Source: Artemia franciscana
Taxonomy: Eukaryota > Arthropoda > Branchiopoda > Anostraca > Artemiidae
NCBI RefSeq assembly: GCF_032884065.1
Contig: NC_088867.1
Coordinates: 30,434,252-30,498,251 of the forward strand
Length of the DNA: 64,000 nucleotides
Direction of reading: 5' to 3'
The notes beneath the pieces were generated by a model. It worked only from the letters and a program-made list of their open reading frames with translations. It did no database searches and had not been told where the DNA came from. Positions within the stretch are counted from its first letter, which is position 1, and the number at the start of each line of letters is the position of its first letter. Position numbers and translations under genes: made by a program. Of this stretch, positions 11,690 through 24,789 are shown piece after piece.

Positions 11690-12355
11690 AACTAAAAAAA
11701 GGCAAAAACTACAAAAAAAACTAAAAACTAATAAAAAAAATAAAAAAGCTAAAAAACTAAAAAAACTATAAAGGTAAAAACCAATAAAAAACTAAAAAAA
11801 AAACTGAAAAAACTAAAAAAAGGCAAAAACTACAAAAAAAACTAAAAACTAATAAAAAAAGTAAAAAAGCTAAAAAACTAAAAAAACTAAAAAAAGGTAA
11901 AAAACTAAAAAAAATAAAAAATAAAAAAAACTAAAAAAAAGGAAAAAACTGAAAAATAAGCTAAAATAAAGGTAAAAACCAATAAAAAACTAAAAAAAAA
12001 AAGGAAAAAACTAATAAATGACGACACTCAAAGAGAAAAAAAAGGCAAAAACTACAAAAAAAACTAAAAACTAATAAAAAAAATAAAAAAGCTAAAAAAC
12101 TAAAAAAACTAAAAAAAGGCAAAAACTACAAAAAAAACTAAAAACTAATAAAAAAGCTAAAAAACTAAAAAAACTAAAAAAAAGGCAAAAACTACAAAAA
12201 AACTAAAAACTAATAAAAAAAATAAAAAAGCTAAAAAACTAAAAAAAACTAAAAAAACTAAAAAAAGGTAAAAAACTAAAAAAACTAAAAACTAAAAAAA
12301 ACTAAAAAAGGTAAAAACTAAAAGAACTAAAAAAGAAAAAAATAAATGACGACAC
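11690..12355. repeat. A-rich (CTAAAAAA)n tract within the Helitron
   Basis: About 660 bp made almost only of A with CTA, GGTA and GGCA interruptions, arranged in repeats such as AAAGGCAAAAACTAC. The mirror-image T-rich tract sits in the minus-strand Helitron at 63355-63655, so it is a family feature and not random slippage. Confidence 0.85.
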
Positions 12356-12399
12356 TCAAAGAGAAAGCGACCAGGACAAAAGGAATGTTCGATTAGCAA

Positions 12400-13092
12400 T
12401 CAACAAAGCACCGGGACACAGGGAGTATAAATGACGACCCGGGGGAAACAGGGGGATATAAATGACGACCGGGACAAAAAAACTAAAAAGAAAAAAAAAC
12501 TAAAAACTAATAAAAAAACTAAAAAATCTAAAAATCTAAATAAGCTAAAAAAGAAAAAAAAAGGAAAAAAATAAAGGAGAAAAACAAAACTAAAAAACGA
12601 ATGTATATACAGACCGGGACACCGGGATACAAATGACGACCGGGACCCGGGACACAGGGAATATAAATGACGACCGGGACACAGGGACACAACTCCGGTA
12701 CACCGGGATACAAATGACGACCGGGACACAGGGAATATAAATGACGACCGGGACACAGGGACACAACTACAACGGGGACACCGGGGGAAACAGGGGGATA
12801 TAAATGACGACCGGGACAAAAAAACTAAAAAGAAAAAAAAACTAAAAACTAATAAAAAAACTAAAAAATCTAAAAATCTAAATAAGCTAAAAAAGAAAAA
12901 AAAAGGAAAAAAATAAAGGAGAAAAACAAAACTAAAAAACGAATGTATATACAGACCGGGACACCGGGATACAAATGACGACCGGGACCCGGGACACAGG
13001 GAATATAAATGACGACCGGGACACAGGGACACAACTACAACGGGGACACCGGGGGAAACAGGGGGATGTAAATGACGACCGGGACACCGGGA
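12400..13092. repeat. GC-rich minisatellite of the Helitron with an internal 347-bp duplication
   Basis: Units built from ATAAATGACGACCGGGACAC and ACAGGGA. The block starting at about 12474 (A-rich segment plus units) appears again at about 12821 with no difference that I could see over roughly 190 bp. The open frames reading through it (for example 12400-13113 on the minus strand) are repeat translations and not genes. Confidence 0.8.
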
Positions 13093-13099
13093 CAGGGAA

Positions 13100-13298
13100 T
13101 GGTCGATTAGCAATCACCATCAACAAAGCTCAAGGGCAATCATTAGAATCATGAGGTATAGATCTGAATACAGATTGTTTTCCCATGGACCATTATATGT
13201 TGCATGTTCAAGAGTCGGTAAACCTGACAATCTATTTATATGCAAAGACAATGGGACAGCAAAGAATGTTGTATATTCGCAAGTTTTACGTAGTTAAA
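13100..13298 (+). pseudogene. Helitron helicase C-terminal remnant
   Basis: The translation gives LAITINKAQGQSLES, then a stop and GIDLNTDCF. After a frame change it gives LYVACSRVGKPDNLFIC and NGTAKNVVYSQVLR. These are the last motifs of the PIF1-like superfamily 1 helicase found in Helitron transposases (the NKAQGQS and YVACSR motifs). Both the in-frame stop and the frame change make it non-functional. It directly follows the minisatellite and precedes the 3' hairpins. Confidence 0.8.
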
Positions 13299-13404
13299 AC
13301 CATATATATATATCTATCTATATTCACAGGTGGGACATAGGGACACAACTACAATGGCGCGTAACTATTATGGCGCGTAACGACTTACGCGCGCGGGGGG
13401 GCTT

Positions 13405-13471
13405 GGGGGGGGCGCGAAGCGCCCCCACCAACTAGGTGTTGGGGTGGCGCGAAGCGCCACCCCAACAGCTA

Positions 13472-13472
<1 letters not shown>
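13405..13472 (+). other. Two tandem Helitron 3'-terminal hairpins
   Basis: The first hairpin, GGGGGGCGC-GAA-GCGCCCCC (about 13405-13426), is followed by ACCAACTAG at 13427-13435. The second, GGGGTGGCGC-GAA-GCGCCACCCC (13441-13463), is followed by AACAGCTAG at 13464-13472. Both have the architecture of a Helitron terminator. Only the second is followed by T and the outer (TA)n. Confidence 0.8.

Positions 13473-13549
<77 letters not shown>
13473..13549. repeat. (TA)n microsatellite, right flank of the Helitron
   Basis: A pure TA run of about 77 bp that begins directly after the Helitron CTAG. The IYIYIY open frames across it are artefacts. Confidence 0.9.
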
Positions 13550-13550
<1 letters not shown>

Positions 13551-14145
13551 CCAATTTTTGAAGAAGAAACGTTCAAAAAATCTTACGGTTTTCATGATGC
13601 TCGATCAGTTATCCGGTAATGATCAGTCGATGAAAGTAAACGAAACTCTGATGATGTTATTTCATATCAGCATCAACTTTATACCCAGATTGCAAGGTGA
13701 ACCGCTCATCCTGTACCTGCATGGCGACAAAGAAGCATTTGCCAAAACTTGATGATACATTAACTATGCAACGAAGCTTCTTTTTTTAATGAGGCCTTCC
13801 TACACAAGACTTGAGACCATGACCCTTGGAAGGAGCAGGATTTGCTGACTGTTTCTTTTTTTCCTCGATATAAGAGTGATTTTCCGTCTGACACAGTTTT
13901 TCTTTACGAAAGTGACGGGAGTAATATAGTTAAAGAAAAAGGTAGTAAATACAAAGTCTAGGATACAAACCAATTGTATATCTAAAAAAAGAAACAAAAA
14001 TCCTAGAAACTTGCATATCGCAAGTTAAGAAGTATTTGAAGGATGTCCAATGTTCTGGCAGAAAAATTTGCAATTTAATCATAATTAAATCCACTCAATA
14101 AATATATTTGGTTTGTCCTGTTAACAGCAAGATTTATCAACAAGG
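13550..14145. other. No gene recognised
   Basis: A short unique-looking stretch follows (AGCCAATTTTTGAAGAAG... to GCCAAAACTTGATG). It is open on the plus strand to 13752 but without a recognisable domain. The remainder is AT-rich. Confidence 0.3.
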
Positions 14146-14147
14146 GT

Positions 14148-14290
14148 GTATCCAGGATTTTGTTCAGGGGGGGGGGGTTACAAAAAAAGTTATATGCATT
14201 CTGTTACGCTTTCAGGTGTTGGACAAATTTTTTTTTTTTTGGGGGGGGGGTTGAAACCCTGTATCTCCCCTCCCCCCTGGATACGGATTT
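14148..14290. repeat. Small terminal-inverted-repeat element (GTATCCAGG ends)
   Basis: The left side reads GGGTGTATCCAGGATTTTG and the right side CCCCCTGGATACGGA, inverted to each other. Runs of G and T lie between, and the middle has TTGAAACCCTGT. Related copies are at 19860-19995 and 40705-40858. It looks like a short MITE. Confidence 0.5.
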
Positions 14291-15287
14291 GCTTGTCAAA
14301 TATGGCGAAGTGAGTAAATTAGCGTGACAAATATTTAATCGTCAGATCTTTGGCATTTGGCAACTATTATTTCAAGATATTTTCATTTTTACATAACAAA
14401 GAGTGTGTATAACAACAAGTGTATAACAACATAACAAAACATAATTTTGTTATGTTTTATATATATTTTGTTATGTTTTATTATACATTATTTGTGTATA
14501 ACAACATAAGAAAGAGCTGTATAACAAAGAGTATTTAAGGTTCGGCTATCTGCTTTTTCCAAAGCCCATTTATTACTCTTTTTTCATAAACTTCCCAAAG
14601 GGTATTTTAAGAGCTTTTAAAATACCGCTATTGCAAGATACCGTACCGAAAATAATAGTATAAGTGATAATATAAGAAAACTTTAATTATAACCCCTAAA
14701 GAAAGATGATAAGAATGAGTGTCGTAATTCTGAAGGCATTACTTTGATTTCGAGACGAAACTAATTACTTAGCTACTGATTATTATTAGACTAAGACTTA
14801 GATTATTATTGGACTACTGGTTTTAAAAACGAAAGAGTTTGCATAACAGCCTGAGTTTTGGGTAGTGTCTGAATCTCTAGATCCCTTTAATCCTCAGTTT
14901 TAAAGATTATAAACGAGAATTTGATTCAACTAAAAGAAGCTTTAGCGGAGGTTTATCTGTTTACGTTATCAATTTAAAACAATATTTTCGATAAAAAGAA
15001 ACTTAAAAGAAATTAAAAGCGATATTTGAACCTACAATTAGCAGACGTAAAATCCTATGAAAATTTAGATAAAAAATAAACAGAAATTACTTCCCTGAAT
15101 AAATGAAGCCCAAACCGAATAAAATTTAGGATAAACAAAAACATCATATGAATTAATGAATCATAAGAGGGACATGAATTAAAATGATTCAATACCTTCA
15201 ATCCTTTTTTTTTTTTACAATATTTGATGCAAAGATTTTTAATCTTTAAAGAATTTTAAAGAGGAATTACGCAAACAGGAGTAGGGC
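14291..15287. other. AT-rich, no gene recognised
   Basis: At 14395-14525 a local cluster of TATAACAACA and its inverse TTTTGTTATG occurs. Otherwise it is AT-rich without recognisable coding or repeat structure. Confidence 0.35.
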
Positions 15288-16462
15288 TACCGTTCAGTTT
15301 TCACTCTTAGGTTAATAATTGATAAGTCCCTTCGTTGTCAAACACCTTTGGTCCTCGGTTTTAACGATTATGAGCAAGCTTTCGATTCTGTTGATAGAAG
15401 AGCGTCAACAAAGGTCTTATCGTTGTATGATATACCAGAAAAATACATTAAAGTGATTTGTGCTATGTATGAGAATAATACTGCTGCGGTTAAGGTAGGA
15501 AATGAGGTTAGCAACTGGTTTTGTATTAAATCAGGAGTTAAGCCGGGTTGTGTTCTATCCCCCTTTATATGGATCCTTTTGATGGACTTCGTCTTAAGGA
15601 GTACAGGAAAGGCAATTGGAGACCATGGAATCAAATGGGGAAGAAAAACGCTCTTGGACTTAGATTATGCTGATGATTTAAGCATATTAGATGAAAGTGT
15701 GAGCAAAATGAATGAATTTTTAGAGGTTTTGCGAGTTCAAGGTGCTAGAATAGGCTTGAAAATTAATGTTAAGAAGACTAAGTCACTAAGGATAGGAATA
15801 AGTGAAGATGAACAGGTGACATTAGGTAACGAAAAGATTGATCAGGTTGGGAGCTTCAGTTACCTTGGTAGTATTATTAGTAAGGATGGTGGGAGCAGTG
15901 AAGATGTTAAAAGTAGAATAGCTAAGGCTCAGGGTGTTTTTTCACAGTTAAAAAAAAGTTTGGAAGAATGAAAAGATAAGTCTTCAAACCAAGATAAGAA
16001 TATTGGAAGCTACAGTGATGACAGTGGTCAAATATGGCTCTGAAGCATGGGCACTCCGAAAAGCAGATGAAAATTTACTATATGTTTTCCAGAGAAATTG
16101 CCTACGGATTGTTCTGGGTACCCGGCTGACTGACCGTATTTCAAAAAGTAGGTTTTACGAAAAATGTGGTTCAATCCCGCTTTCTGGGGCTATAATGAAA
16201 GAAAGGTTGATTGGCTTGGCCACGTTCTACGGATGAAGGACAGATTACCGAAGATTGTCCTTTTTGGTCAACCGTCTGGAGCTACACAGAAAGCAGGTCG
16301 TCCTTGTCTGGGTTGGGAGGATGTCATAAATAAAGATTTAAAGGAAATGGGAACTACCCGGGAGGGTGTAAAGAGGGAGGCTCTAAATAGATTAGGTTGG
16401 AGGAGGAGCGTGCGTAGCTGTGTTGGCCTCAGGCGGCTTGGTGATGCAGTGAGTTATTAGTA
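15288..16462 (+). pseudogene. RTE-like non-LTR retrotransposon: reverse transcriptase, broken
   Basis: RT copies RNA into DNA at the target site. From about 15300 the translation reads FTLRLIIDKSL, then FNDYEQAFDSVDR (motif A, catalytic Asp), SGVKPGCVLSPFIW (motif B), DLDYADDLSIL (motif C, YADD intact) and SFSYLGSIISKDGGS (thumb region). After that an extra A in an A-run near 15950 shifts the frame. The next frame gives MEATVMTVVKYGSEAWALRK and FQRNCLRIVLGTRLTDRIS. A second shift near 16200 leads to DWLGHVLRMKDRLPK and RPCLGWEDVI to the stop at 16460. The endonuclease and the start of RT are missing, so the copy is 5'-truncated and dead. The order of motifs and the WLGHVLRM tail fit the RTE group. 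The element ends AGTTATTAGTAG and runs into (TA)n. At least six more fragments of this family occur in the window. Confidence 0.85.
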
Positions 16463-17984
<1,522 letters not shown>

Positions 17985-19573
17985 TTTTTTTTAAATGAAA
18001 GTAAGAAGCACCATTAAAACTTAAAACGAACGGAAATTACTCCGTATATGAAAGAGGCTTTTCCTCCTCAACGCCCCGCTCTTTACGCTAAAGTTTGACT
18101 CTTTCTCAACTCTACTTTTTAAAACAGTAAGAAACTTTAGCGTAAAGAGCGGGGCGTTGAAGAAGAAAATCCCCCTTCATGGCCGTTTTATTTAATTTCT
18201 GGCCGTTTTTGAATTAATGCATGTTTTGATCTTGGCTCTCCGCACATGAATAATTAAAACGAAATTTGCATATTAATTAATTGCAATTATCGGAAGACTT
18301 TGAGAAAAAAGGAGTGAATGAGGAGGCCTAGTTTCCCTCCAATTTTTTGATTACTTAATAAGGCAAGTAGAACTTTTAATTTTTTACAAACGTTTTCATT
18401 GGTAAAAATTATGCGTAACTTACGAATTAACTTACGTAACGAACTTCTATATTCGTATGTTTTTATTGCGTATATGAGGGGTTTCAACCCTCGTCGATAC
18501 CTCGCTCTTTACACTAAAGCTTAAATGTCCCAATTCCTTAAGAATGACCTCTGAATCAAAAAGGCCGTAGAATAAATGGTTGAAATTACTAAAAATACTT
18601 TAGCGTAAAGAGTGAGGTAAAGCGAGGAGGTAAACCCCTCATATGCGTAATAATTTTTGTTCGTTTTAAGTTTTAATGCTGCTCCTTACTTTCAGTAGAA
18701 AAAAATTTTCATATTTATTTTTTCATTGTTTTTTTTTTCAAATAATGCTAGAAAATCCCGCGCCCCCTTCATTGAAATTCTCTTCCCCCATGGAAAGTTC
18801 CTCCATGGAAATATCCTCCCACGTAACACCCCCCTCAACTCTCCCCCCTAAACCAAAAAAATCCCCCTGAAAACGTCTGTATACTTCCCAGTAACGATTA
18901 TTATATGTAAACACAGGTCAAAGTTTGTAACTTGCAGCCCCTCCCACGGGGACTGAGGGGGAGTAAGTCGTCTCTAAAGACATAATTATTAGGTTTTTTG
19001 ACTATGATGAATAAAATGGCTATCTCAGAATTTTGATCCGGTGACTTTTGGGAAAAAATGAGCGTGGAAGGTCTAGGTGCCCTCCAATTTTTTTGGTCAC
19101 TTAAAAAGGGCACTAGAACTTTTCATTTCCGTTAAAATGAGCCCTCTCGCGACATTATAGGACCAATCAGTATGTACGATCACCCCTGGAAAAAAAAAAA
19201 AAAAAAAAAACAAATAAACACGCATCCGTGATCCGTCTTTTGGCAAAAAATGCGAAATTCCGCATTTTTGTAGACAGGAGCTTGATACTTCTATAATAAG
19301 GTTGTCTGATACGCTGAATCTGATGATGTGATTTTCGTTAAGATTATATGACTTTTAGGGGGTGTTTCCTCCTATTTTCTAAAATAAGGCAAAGTTTCTC
19401 AGGTAACTTTCGATGGGTATAACTGATCTTGATGAAACTTATATACTTAAAATCAGCATTAAAATGTGATTCTTTTGATGTAACTCTTGGTTTCAAAATT
19501 CCATTTTTTAGAGTTTTGGTTACTATTGAGCCGGGTCGCTCCTTACTGCAGTTCGTTACCACGAACTGTTTGA
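17985..19573 (-). repeat. R1 plus FB composite repeat, near full length
   Basis: From left to right: an FB foldback (17985-18180, with GCTCTTTACGCTAAAG and its inverse), a linker with TTGAATTAATGCATGTTTTG and GGCTCTCCGCACAT, a second FB half (18460-18700), then R1 proper ending in the GCTCCTTACTGCAGTTCGTTACCACGAAC hairpin at 19573. The same order and orientation returns at 47885-49518, and inverted at 34796-36540. These blocks define one 1.6-1.75 kb family. ORFs inside are not conserved between copies. Confidence 0.7.
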
Positions 19574-20633
19574 TCTTATTTATGAAATTTCTATTTCAAA
19601 TTTTTCTAGATTTATGATGAGACTTTGGATTTTTTCGGATACTATAATTATAAGGCCAATCCATGCGATACGAAAGCTACTTACCAAAACAAAGGAAAAA
19701 CAACTAAAATCAATGGCATGAATACTATGTCCCCAGACACGTAAGTAGGATGTTTTTTTTTTTTGGGGGGGGGGCTCTACTAATGAAAAAACTGTTATTT
19801 TGACGAAGAAGGGCAAAGAAAAATCTAGAATATTTGTGATGTCTATGGGGATGAAACCAAGGCCGTGTCCAGGCCCTTACCTGGATAGGGGGTTTGAACC
19901 CCCTCGAAATGTTTTTTCGACTTGTAAAAACATAATAAAAATGAATATAGAAATTTTTGTAAGAACCCCTGAAAAAAATCATGGATACAATCCTGCCTAA
20001 TTCTTCACTCACTGCTTCCGTTCTTGTCCGCCCCATCTCCAAGAATTAGTACAAAATTTAAAAATTTCCAACAAGAATGCAGTGAGCAGTTTCCCCCACA
20101 TGGAATAGAGCTTTGGGAGGTCAAAGCTTCATGATAGGACCATGGTCGTCCAGTCAAGGTAAAGGTCTTTTTTATTTGACCGGCATATAATTAAGGATTG
20201 AAATTGGATAATAAGTTAAACATATTTACGTTGCACAAGAATAAGAAAACTGGCTGCGACTAAATCGCTACGTGCTTTCAGGAATCAGGGCAAAACTTGG
20301 TATAGTTGTCAAAATGATCTCAAAATTATGGATAGAAATTTATAAAAGAGACTCCTTATGTATTGCAAATAGTTCTAAGCAAAGTGATATTTAAGAGGCA
20401 TGTAAAACGTTTGAAAAATCTTAACACCATGGGCCCGGCCATGTCTTTATCAGAAAGGGGATTCTTATTGAGCGAAATACGACTAGAACACTTATTTGTG
20501 ACGCATATGGAATATGTTTCCACTGTACTACAAGTTTCAAATGTAAACAAGCATGTAGTTAATTGTATTATCAAATTCTAAGTCTCTAAAATTTTATTTG
20601 TTTAATTTTGCTAAGTCCTCATGGTTGCAGAAA
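19574..20633. other. Intergenic, with a GTATCCAGG-type small element
   Basis: At 19860-19995 it holds GTGTCCAGGCCC..GGTTTGAACCCCCTCG and GGATACAATCC, a diverged copy of the 14148-14290 element. The rest shows no gene. Confidence 0.35.
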
Positions 20634-21420
20634 TTAAACAGTTCATGGTAATGAACTATAAGTAAGGAGCGACCCGGCTGAATAGTAACCGAAACTCTAA
20701 AAAGCGGAATTTTGATGCCAAAAGATACATAAAAAGAATTGAATATTTATGTTTATTTTAAATATATTAGTTTAGTCTTACCCATCAAAAGTTACGAGCC
20801 TGAGAAAATTTGTCTGGTTTTCGATAAATGAAGAAAACCCCTAAAAGTCACAGAATCTTAATAAAAACCATACCATCAGATTCAGCTTATCAGAGAACCT
20901 TACTGTAGAGGTTTCAAGCTCCTATCTGCAAAAATATCGAATTTGTATTTTTTTTTGCCAGAAGAAAGATCAGGGATGAGTGTTTATTGTTTTTTTTTTC
21001 TTTTTCCTAGGGGTAATCATTTCTTGGAGGAATTTGTCATGGGGGAAGGGAGCTTCCATGAAGGGGGCCCTGGACTTTTCATCATTATTTCAAAAAACAA
21101 TCAGAAATAAATAACAAGTTTTTCAACTGAAAGTAAGGGCAACATTAAAACATAAAACGAACAAAATTATTACGTATATTAGGGGGTTCGTCCCCTCCTC
21201 TATACCTTGCTCTTTACACAAACTATTTTTAGTAATTTCAAAAGAGATATTTATTCTAATTAAACGGGCTTTGTGATTCAGGGGTCATTCTTGAAGAATT
21301 GGAGCAGAATTCGAACTTTAGCGTAAAGCGCAAGGTATTCACGAGGAAGCAAACCTCCTCATACTACGTATATGAGGGAGCTCGGCCCTTTGTAACTATC
21401 TCGCTGTTTATGCTAAAGTT
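20634..21420 (+). repeat. R1 copy with internal deletion, followed by FB foldback
   Basis: Starts CAGTTCATGGTAATGAACT, AAGTAAGGAGCGACCCGG, AATAGTAACCGAAACTC and ends in TTTCATCATTATTTC. About 250 bp of the R1 middle is missing compared with 34796-35640. FB arms follow (21100-21420) with GCTCTTTACAC and TTTAGCGTAAAG in inverted arrangement. Confidence 0.65.
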
Positions 21421-21587
21421 AGAATTGTGTTAAATATTGGCCGATATAAACAATAATTTGTTTTTATTACTTTTTGGCCTATTTTAGCATTTAATTTTAT
21501 CTTAAGCAGCTTCATGACTATGATTTTTATTTTATAAGCCAAAGATATTGTATGTCTTCGACTTGTGGTTGTTATTAAATAAAAACA

Positions 21588-23455
21588 AAAGCTAAGAGCT
21601 AATATGACACTTGTAACGAGATCGGAAGAGCCAAGAGTTCATATGGCATGAGCTCTAGCGAAATTCTAGGAATCAACAGATTGATTTAAAATGGAAATCA
21701 GAGGATTAATGCCGGTCGGGATTTAAAATAAGAGCTCTGAGATACGAGGTCCTTCTAAATACCAAAATTCATTAAGATCCGATCACCTATTCGTAAGTTA
21801 AAAATACCTTATTTTTTTAATTTTTCCTCTCCCTTCAGCCCCCAAGACGATTGAATCGGGGGAAACGACTGTTATCAAGTTAATTTGTGTAAGTCCCTGA
21901 CACGCCTACCGATTTTCATCGTCCTAGCACGTCTAGAAGCACTCCCCCAAAGAGAGTAGATCCAGTCTGGTTACGTCAATCACGTATTTAAGACATGTGC
22001 TTATTCTTCCCACCAAGTTTCATCCCGATCTCTCCACTCTAAGCGTTTTTCAAGATTTCTGGTTTCCCCCGCCAGCTGCTCCCAATGTCATCACATCTGG
22101 TAGGGATTTAAAGTAAGAGCTCTGAGACATGAGTTCCTTTTAAATATCAAATTTCATTAAAATCCGGTAACCCAATCGTGCGTTATAATACCTCAATTTT
22201 TCTAATTTTTCCGAATTAACACCCCTCAATTCCCCCAAAGAGAGCAGGTTCATTCCGGTTATATCAATCACGTATCTAGGGATTCTGCTTATTCTTCCCA
22301 TCAAGTTTCATCCCGATCTCTCCACTCTAAGCGTTTTCCATGATTTCCCGTTTTCCCCTCCAACTCCCCCCATATCACTGGATTCGGTCAAGATTTTAAA
22401 TAAGAGCTCCGACACACGAGGTACTTCTAAATATCAAATTTCATTAAGATCCGATGAGCCATTCGTAATTTGAAAATACGTCATTTTTTTCAATTTTTCT
22501 CCCTCTCCAGCCCCCAGATAATCGTATCGTGGAGACGACTGCTATCAAGTCAATTTGTGCAGGTCCCTGATACGCCTACCAATTTTCATCGTTCTAGCAC
22601 GTCCAGAAGCACTGAACTCGCCAAAGCACTGGAAATCCCCCCCCCCCCAACTCCCTCAAAGAGATCAGATTCTGTCCAGTTCTGTCAATCATTTATCTAG
22701 AACTTACGCTTATTCTTTCCATCAAATTTCATCCTGATCTCTCCACTCTAAGCGTTTCCCAAGATTTTCAAATTCCAAGATTTCCGTTTCCCCCCTTCAC
22801 TCCCCTATGTCCATTGATTCAACTCGAATTGAAAATGGAGCATCTGAGACACAAACGAAAATAATGTTATCAAGTCAATTTGTGCATGGCCTTGAGATGC
22901 CCACTAATTTTCATCGTCCTAGCACGTTCAGAAGCACCGAATTCGCCAAAGCACTGAAATCCCCCCCCCAATTCCTCCAAAGAGACTAGATCTGGTCCAG
23001 TTATTTCAATCACGGATCTAGGACTTGTGCTTATTCTTCCCACCAAGGTTCATCCTAATCTCTCCACTCTAAGCGTTTTCCAAGATTTCCGGCTCCCCTC
23101 CCCCCAACTCCCCCCAGTGTCATCAGATCTTGTCAGGATTTAAAGTAAGAGCTCTGAAGCACGAGGTGCTTCTAAATATCAAATAAGATACGATCACCCG
23201 TTCGTAACTGAAAAATACCGAATTTTTCTTATTTTTTCGAATTAACCGTCCCTCCACTCCCCCCAGATGGTCGAATTGAGGAAAAGACTATTTCTAATTT
23301 AATTTGGTTTGGTTCCTGATACGCCTGCCAACTTTCATCATCCTAGCTTATCTGAAAGTGCCCGAACTAGCAACACTGGGACCGACAGACAGACAGACCG
23401 ACAGAAATTGCGATCGCTATAAGTCACTTGGTAAATACCAGTTGCCATAAAAAGC
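21588..23455 (+). mobile_element. R2 element: core tandem repeats plus GACA/GACC microsatellite
   Basis: Head block: AAGCTAAGAGCTAATATG..CATATGGCATGAGCTCT. Core: about four ~295-bp units (irregular, 286-420 bp spacing here), each with AAGATCCGATCACC, GTAAGTTAAAAATACC, TTCATCCCGATCTCTCCACTCTAAGCG and AAAATAAGAGCTCTGAG. Tail: GGGACCGACAGACAGACAGACC, then CACTTGGTAAATACCAGTTGCCATAAAA. There is no protein gene. Order and content resemble DINE-1/pearl-type elements (head, core repeats, short GTCY-type microsatellite, tail), which are tied to Helentron rolling-circle transposons. That link is inference. Confidence 0.65.
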
Positions 23456-24180
23456 AAGCTTTTCAAACCGAAAGTAGGGAACAACATTAAAAGTTAAAAC
23501 AAACAGAAATTAATACGTATATGAGGGGGTTGCCCCCTTCTCAGTATCTCAGTCTTATGCTAATGTTTGACTTTTTGTTCTAATTATTCAAGAATGACTC
23601 CTGACACACACGGACCGTTTAACTAGAATAATAAGCTTTTTACAAGTTCATAAACACTTTAGCATAAAGAGAGAGGTACTGAGGGGGGGGGCAACTTCCT
23701 CATATGCGTAATAACAACGAAAAGAAAAATCTGAGACAATTGTGGTGTCTGATATAAAACGGTTATTATAGGTTATAAGGTTATTATTAGTTAAAAAAGT
23801 AAAATTTATGTGCATTTTCGTCTTATTTATTCATATACGGTGAACCACATTCAAACCTGTATTAATTCAAAAAACGTTCAGAAATTAAATAAAAAAACAA
23901 AATTTTTTAACTGAAAGTAAGGAGCGACATTAAACCTTAAAACGAACAGAAATTATTCCGTATATGAAAGGGGCTGCCCCCTCCTCAACGTCCTGCTCTT
24001 TATTCTAAAGTTTTTTATTGTTTTAAAAAGTAGAAATGTGAGAAAGAGTCAAGCTTTAGCGTAAAGAGAGGGGTGTTTAGGAGGGGACTGCCCCTTTCAT
24101 ATATGGAATAATTTATGTTTGTTTTGAGTTTTAATGTCACTCCTTACTTTCAGTTAAAAAAAACTGTTTTTATTTAATAG
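23456..24180. repeat. Two FB foldback elements in a row
   Basis: The first (about 23456-23715) has AAGTAGGGAACAACATTAAAAG, GTATCTCAGTCTTATGC and the inverse GCATAAAGAGAGAGGTACTGAGGGGG. The second (about 23870-24180) has TTCAGAAATTAAATAAAA, AACTGAAAGTAAGGAGCG, CTCCTCAACGTCCTGCTC and the inverse TTGAGTTTTAATGTCACTCC. The ~150 bp between them look unrelated. Confidence 0.55.
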
Positions 24181-24489
24181 CTATTTAGGTTCAACATCAC
24201 ACCTTTTGTAGCTACAGTTGGCTTATAGATGTCAATTACAGAACTTTGGCACGCTGTGTAATGTGACTTTCTGTTTTAAAACTGGATTTTTGCTTCATGT
24301 GCTTAATACTGGGTAATGTACAAGAAAAATACCCCAGTTAGAGGCTCACTGGAGCCCTGTGCCAGACAGTACCAAAAATAGAAATTGTATAATCTTCAGG
24401 GCATATATTTTTTCGGGCGTAGGAAAGGGGTTATAAAAACTTAAAAATCCTATCAAAAATGTGAAACTGATATTTAATCCCACTTGATT

Positions 24490-24760
24490 TCTGGGAATTA
24501 TGAAAGTAAAGAGTAACATTAAACCCCAAAATAAGCAGACTCAATTCCATGTAGGAGGGGGATTGCCCCCTCCTCATCCCTACCTCCCTCTCCTAGTTGT
24601 AGACGCTTCAACGGGTGCTCATTTGATATGAAATTGAGAGTTCTTGTCCTTTTTTTATTAGTCGAAAGTCATTGGTGACCAAGTTGCCGCAGGGAGGTGG
24701 GAGGTGGAGGTGGAGGTGGGAGGGAGGTGGAGGTATCCCCCATCCGGGGGGGGGGTTATA
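24490..24760. repeat. FB half-element and GGT/GGA-rich minisatellite
   Basis: An FB-like arm (AAGTAAAGAGTAACATTAAACC) is followed by a purine-rich tract at 24690-24755 (GGGAGGTGGAGGTGGAGG units) and a G-run. The G-tract spacing would allow G-quadruplexes on the plus strand. Confidence 0.4.
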
Positions 24761-24789
24761 CGCATAGAATAATTCCAAACAATAGCCTG

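Larger units (their letters stand above)
11592..13472 (+). mobile_element. Complete non-autonomous Helitron
   Basis: Helitrons are rolling-circle transposons that start with TC, end with a hairpin plus CTRR, and insert between A and T without target duplication. This copy starts A|TCTATATATATAAAAATAAG and ends with a GGGGTGGCGC-GAA-GCGCCACCCC hairpin, AACAG and CTAG|T. Its order is: TGACGTCA-containing leader (11640-11680), an A-rich tract made of CTAAAAAA units (11690-12355), a GC-rich minisatellite of CCGGGACACAGGGAATATAAATGACGA-like units (12400-13090), the tail of a Helitron helicase (13100-13298), then two tandem 3'-type hairpins. There is no Rep domain and the helicase tail is frameshifted, so it needs enzymes from elsewhere. 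The related elements at 61.75-64 kb share ends and contents. Confidence 0.85.

Noticed and set aside
12400..13113. A 237-codon minus-strand open frame rich in Phe, Ser and Pro, and similar frames at 12528-12764 and 12932-13126
   Set aside because: They translate the Helitron minisatellite and A-rich tract. The real helicase remnant is on the other strand.
13444..13752. 102-codon plus-strand frame with a long IYIYIY segment
   Set aside because: It reads through a TA microsatellite next to the Helitron end. The rest has no recognisable domain.
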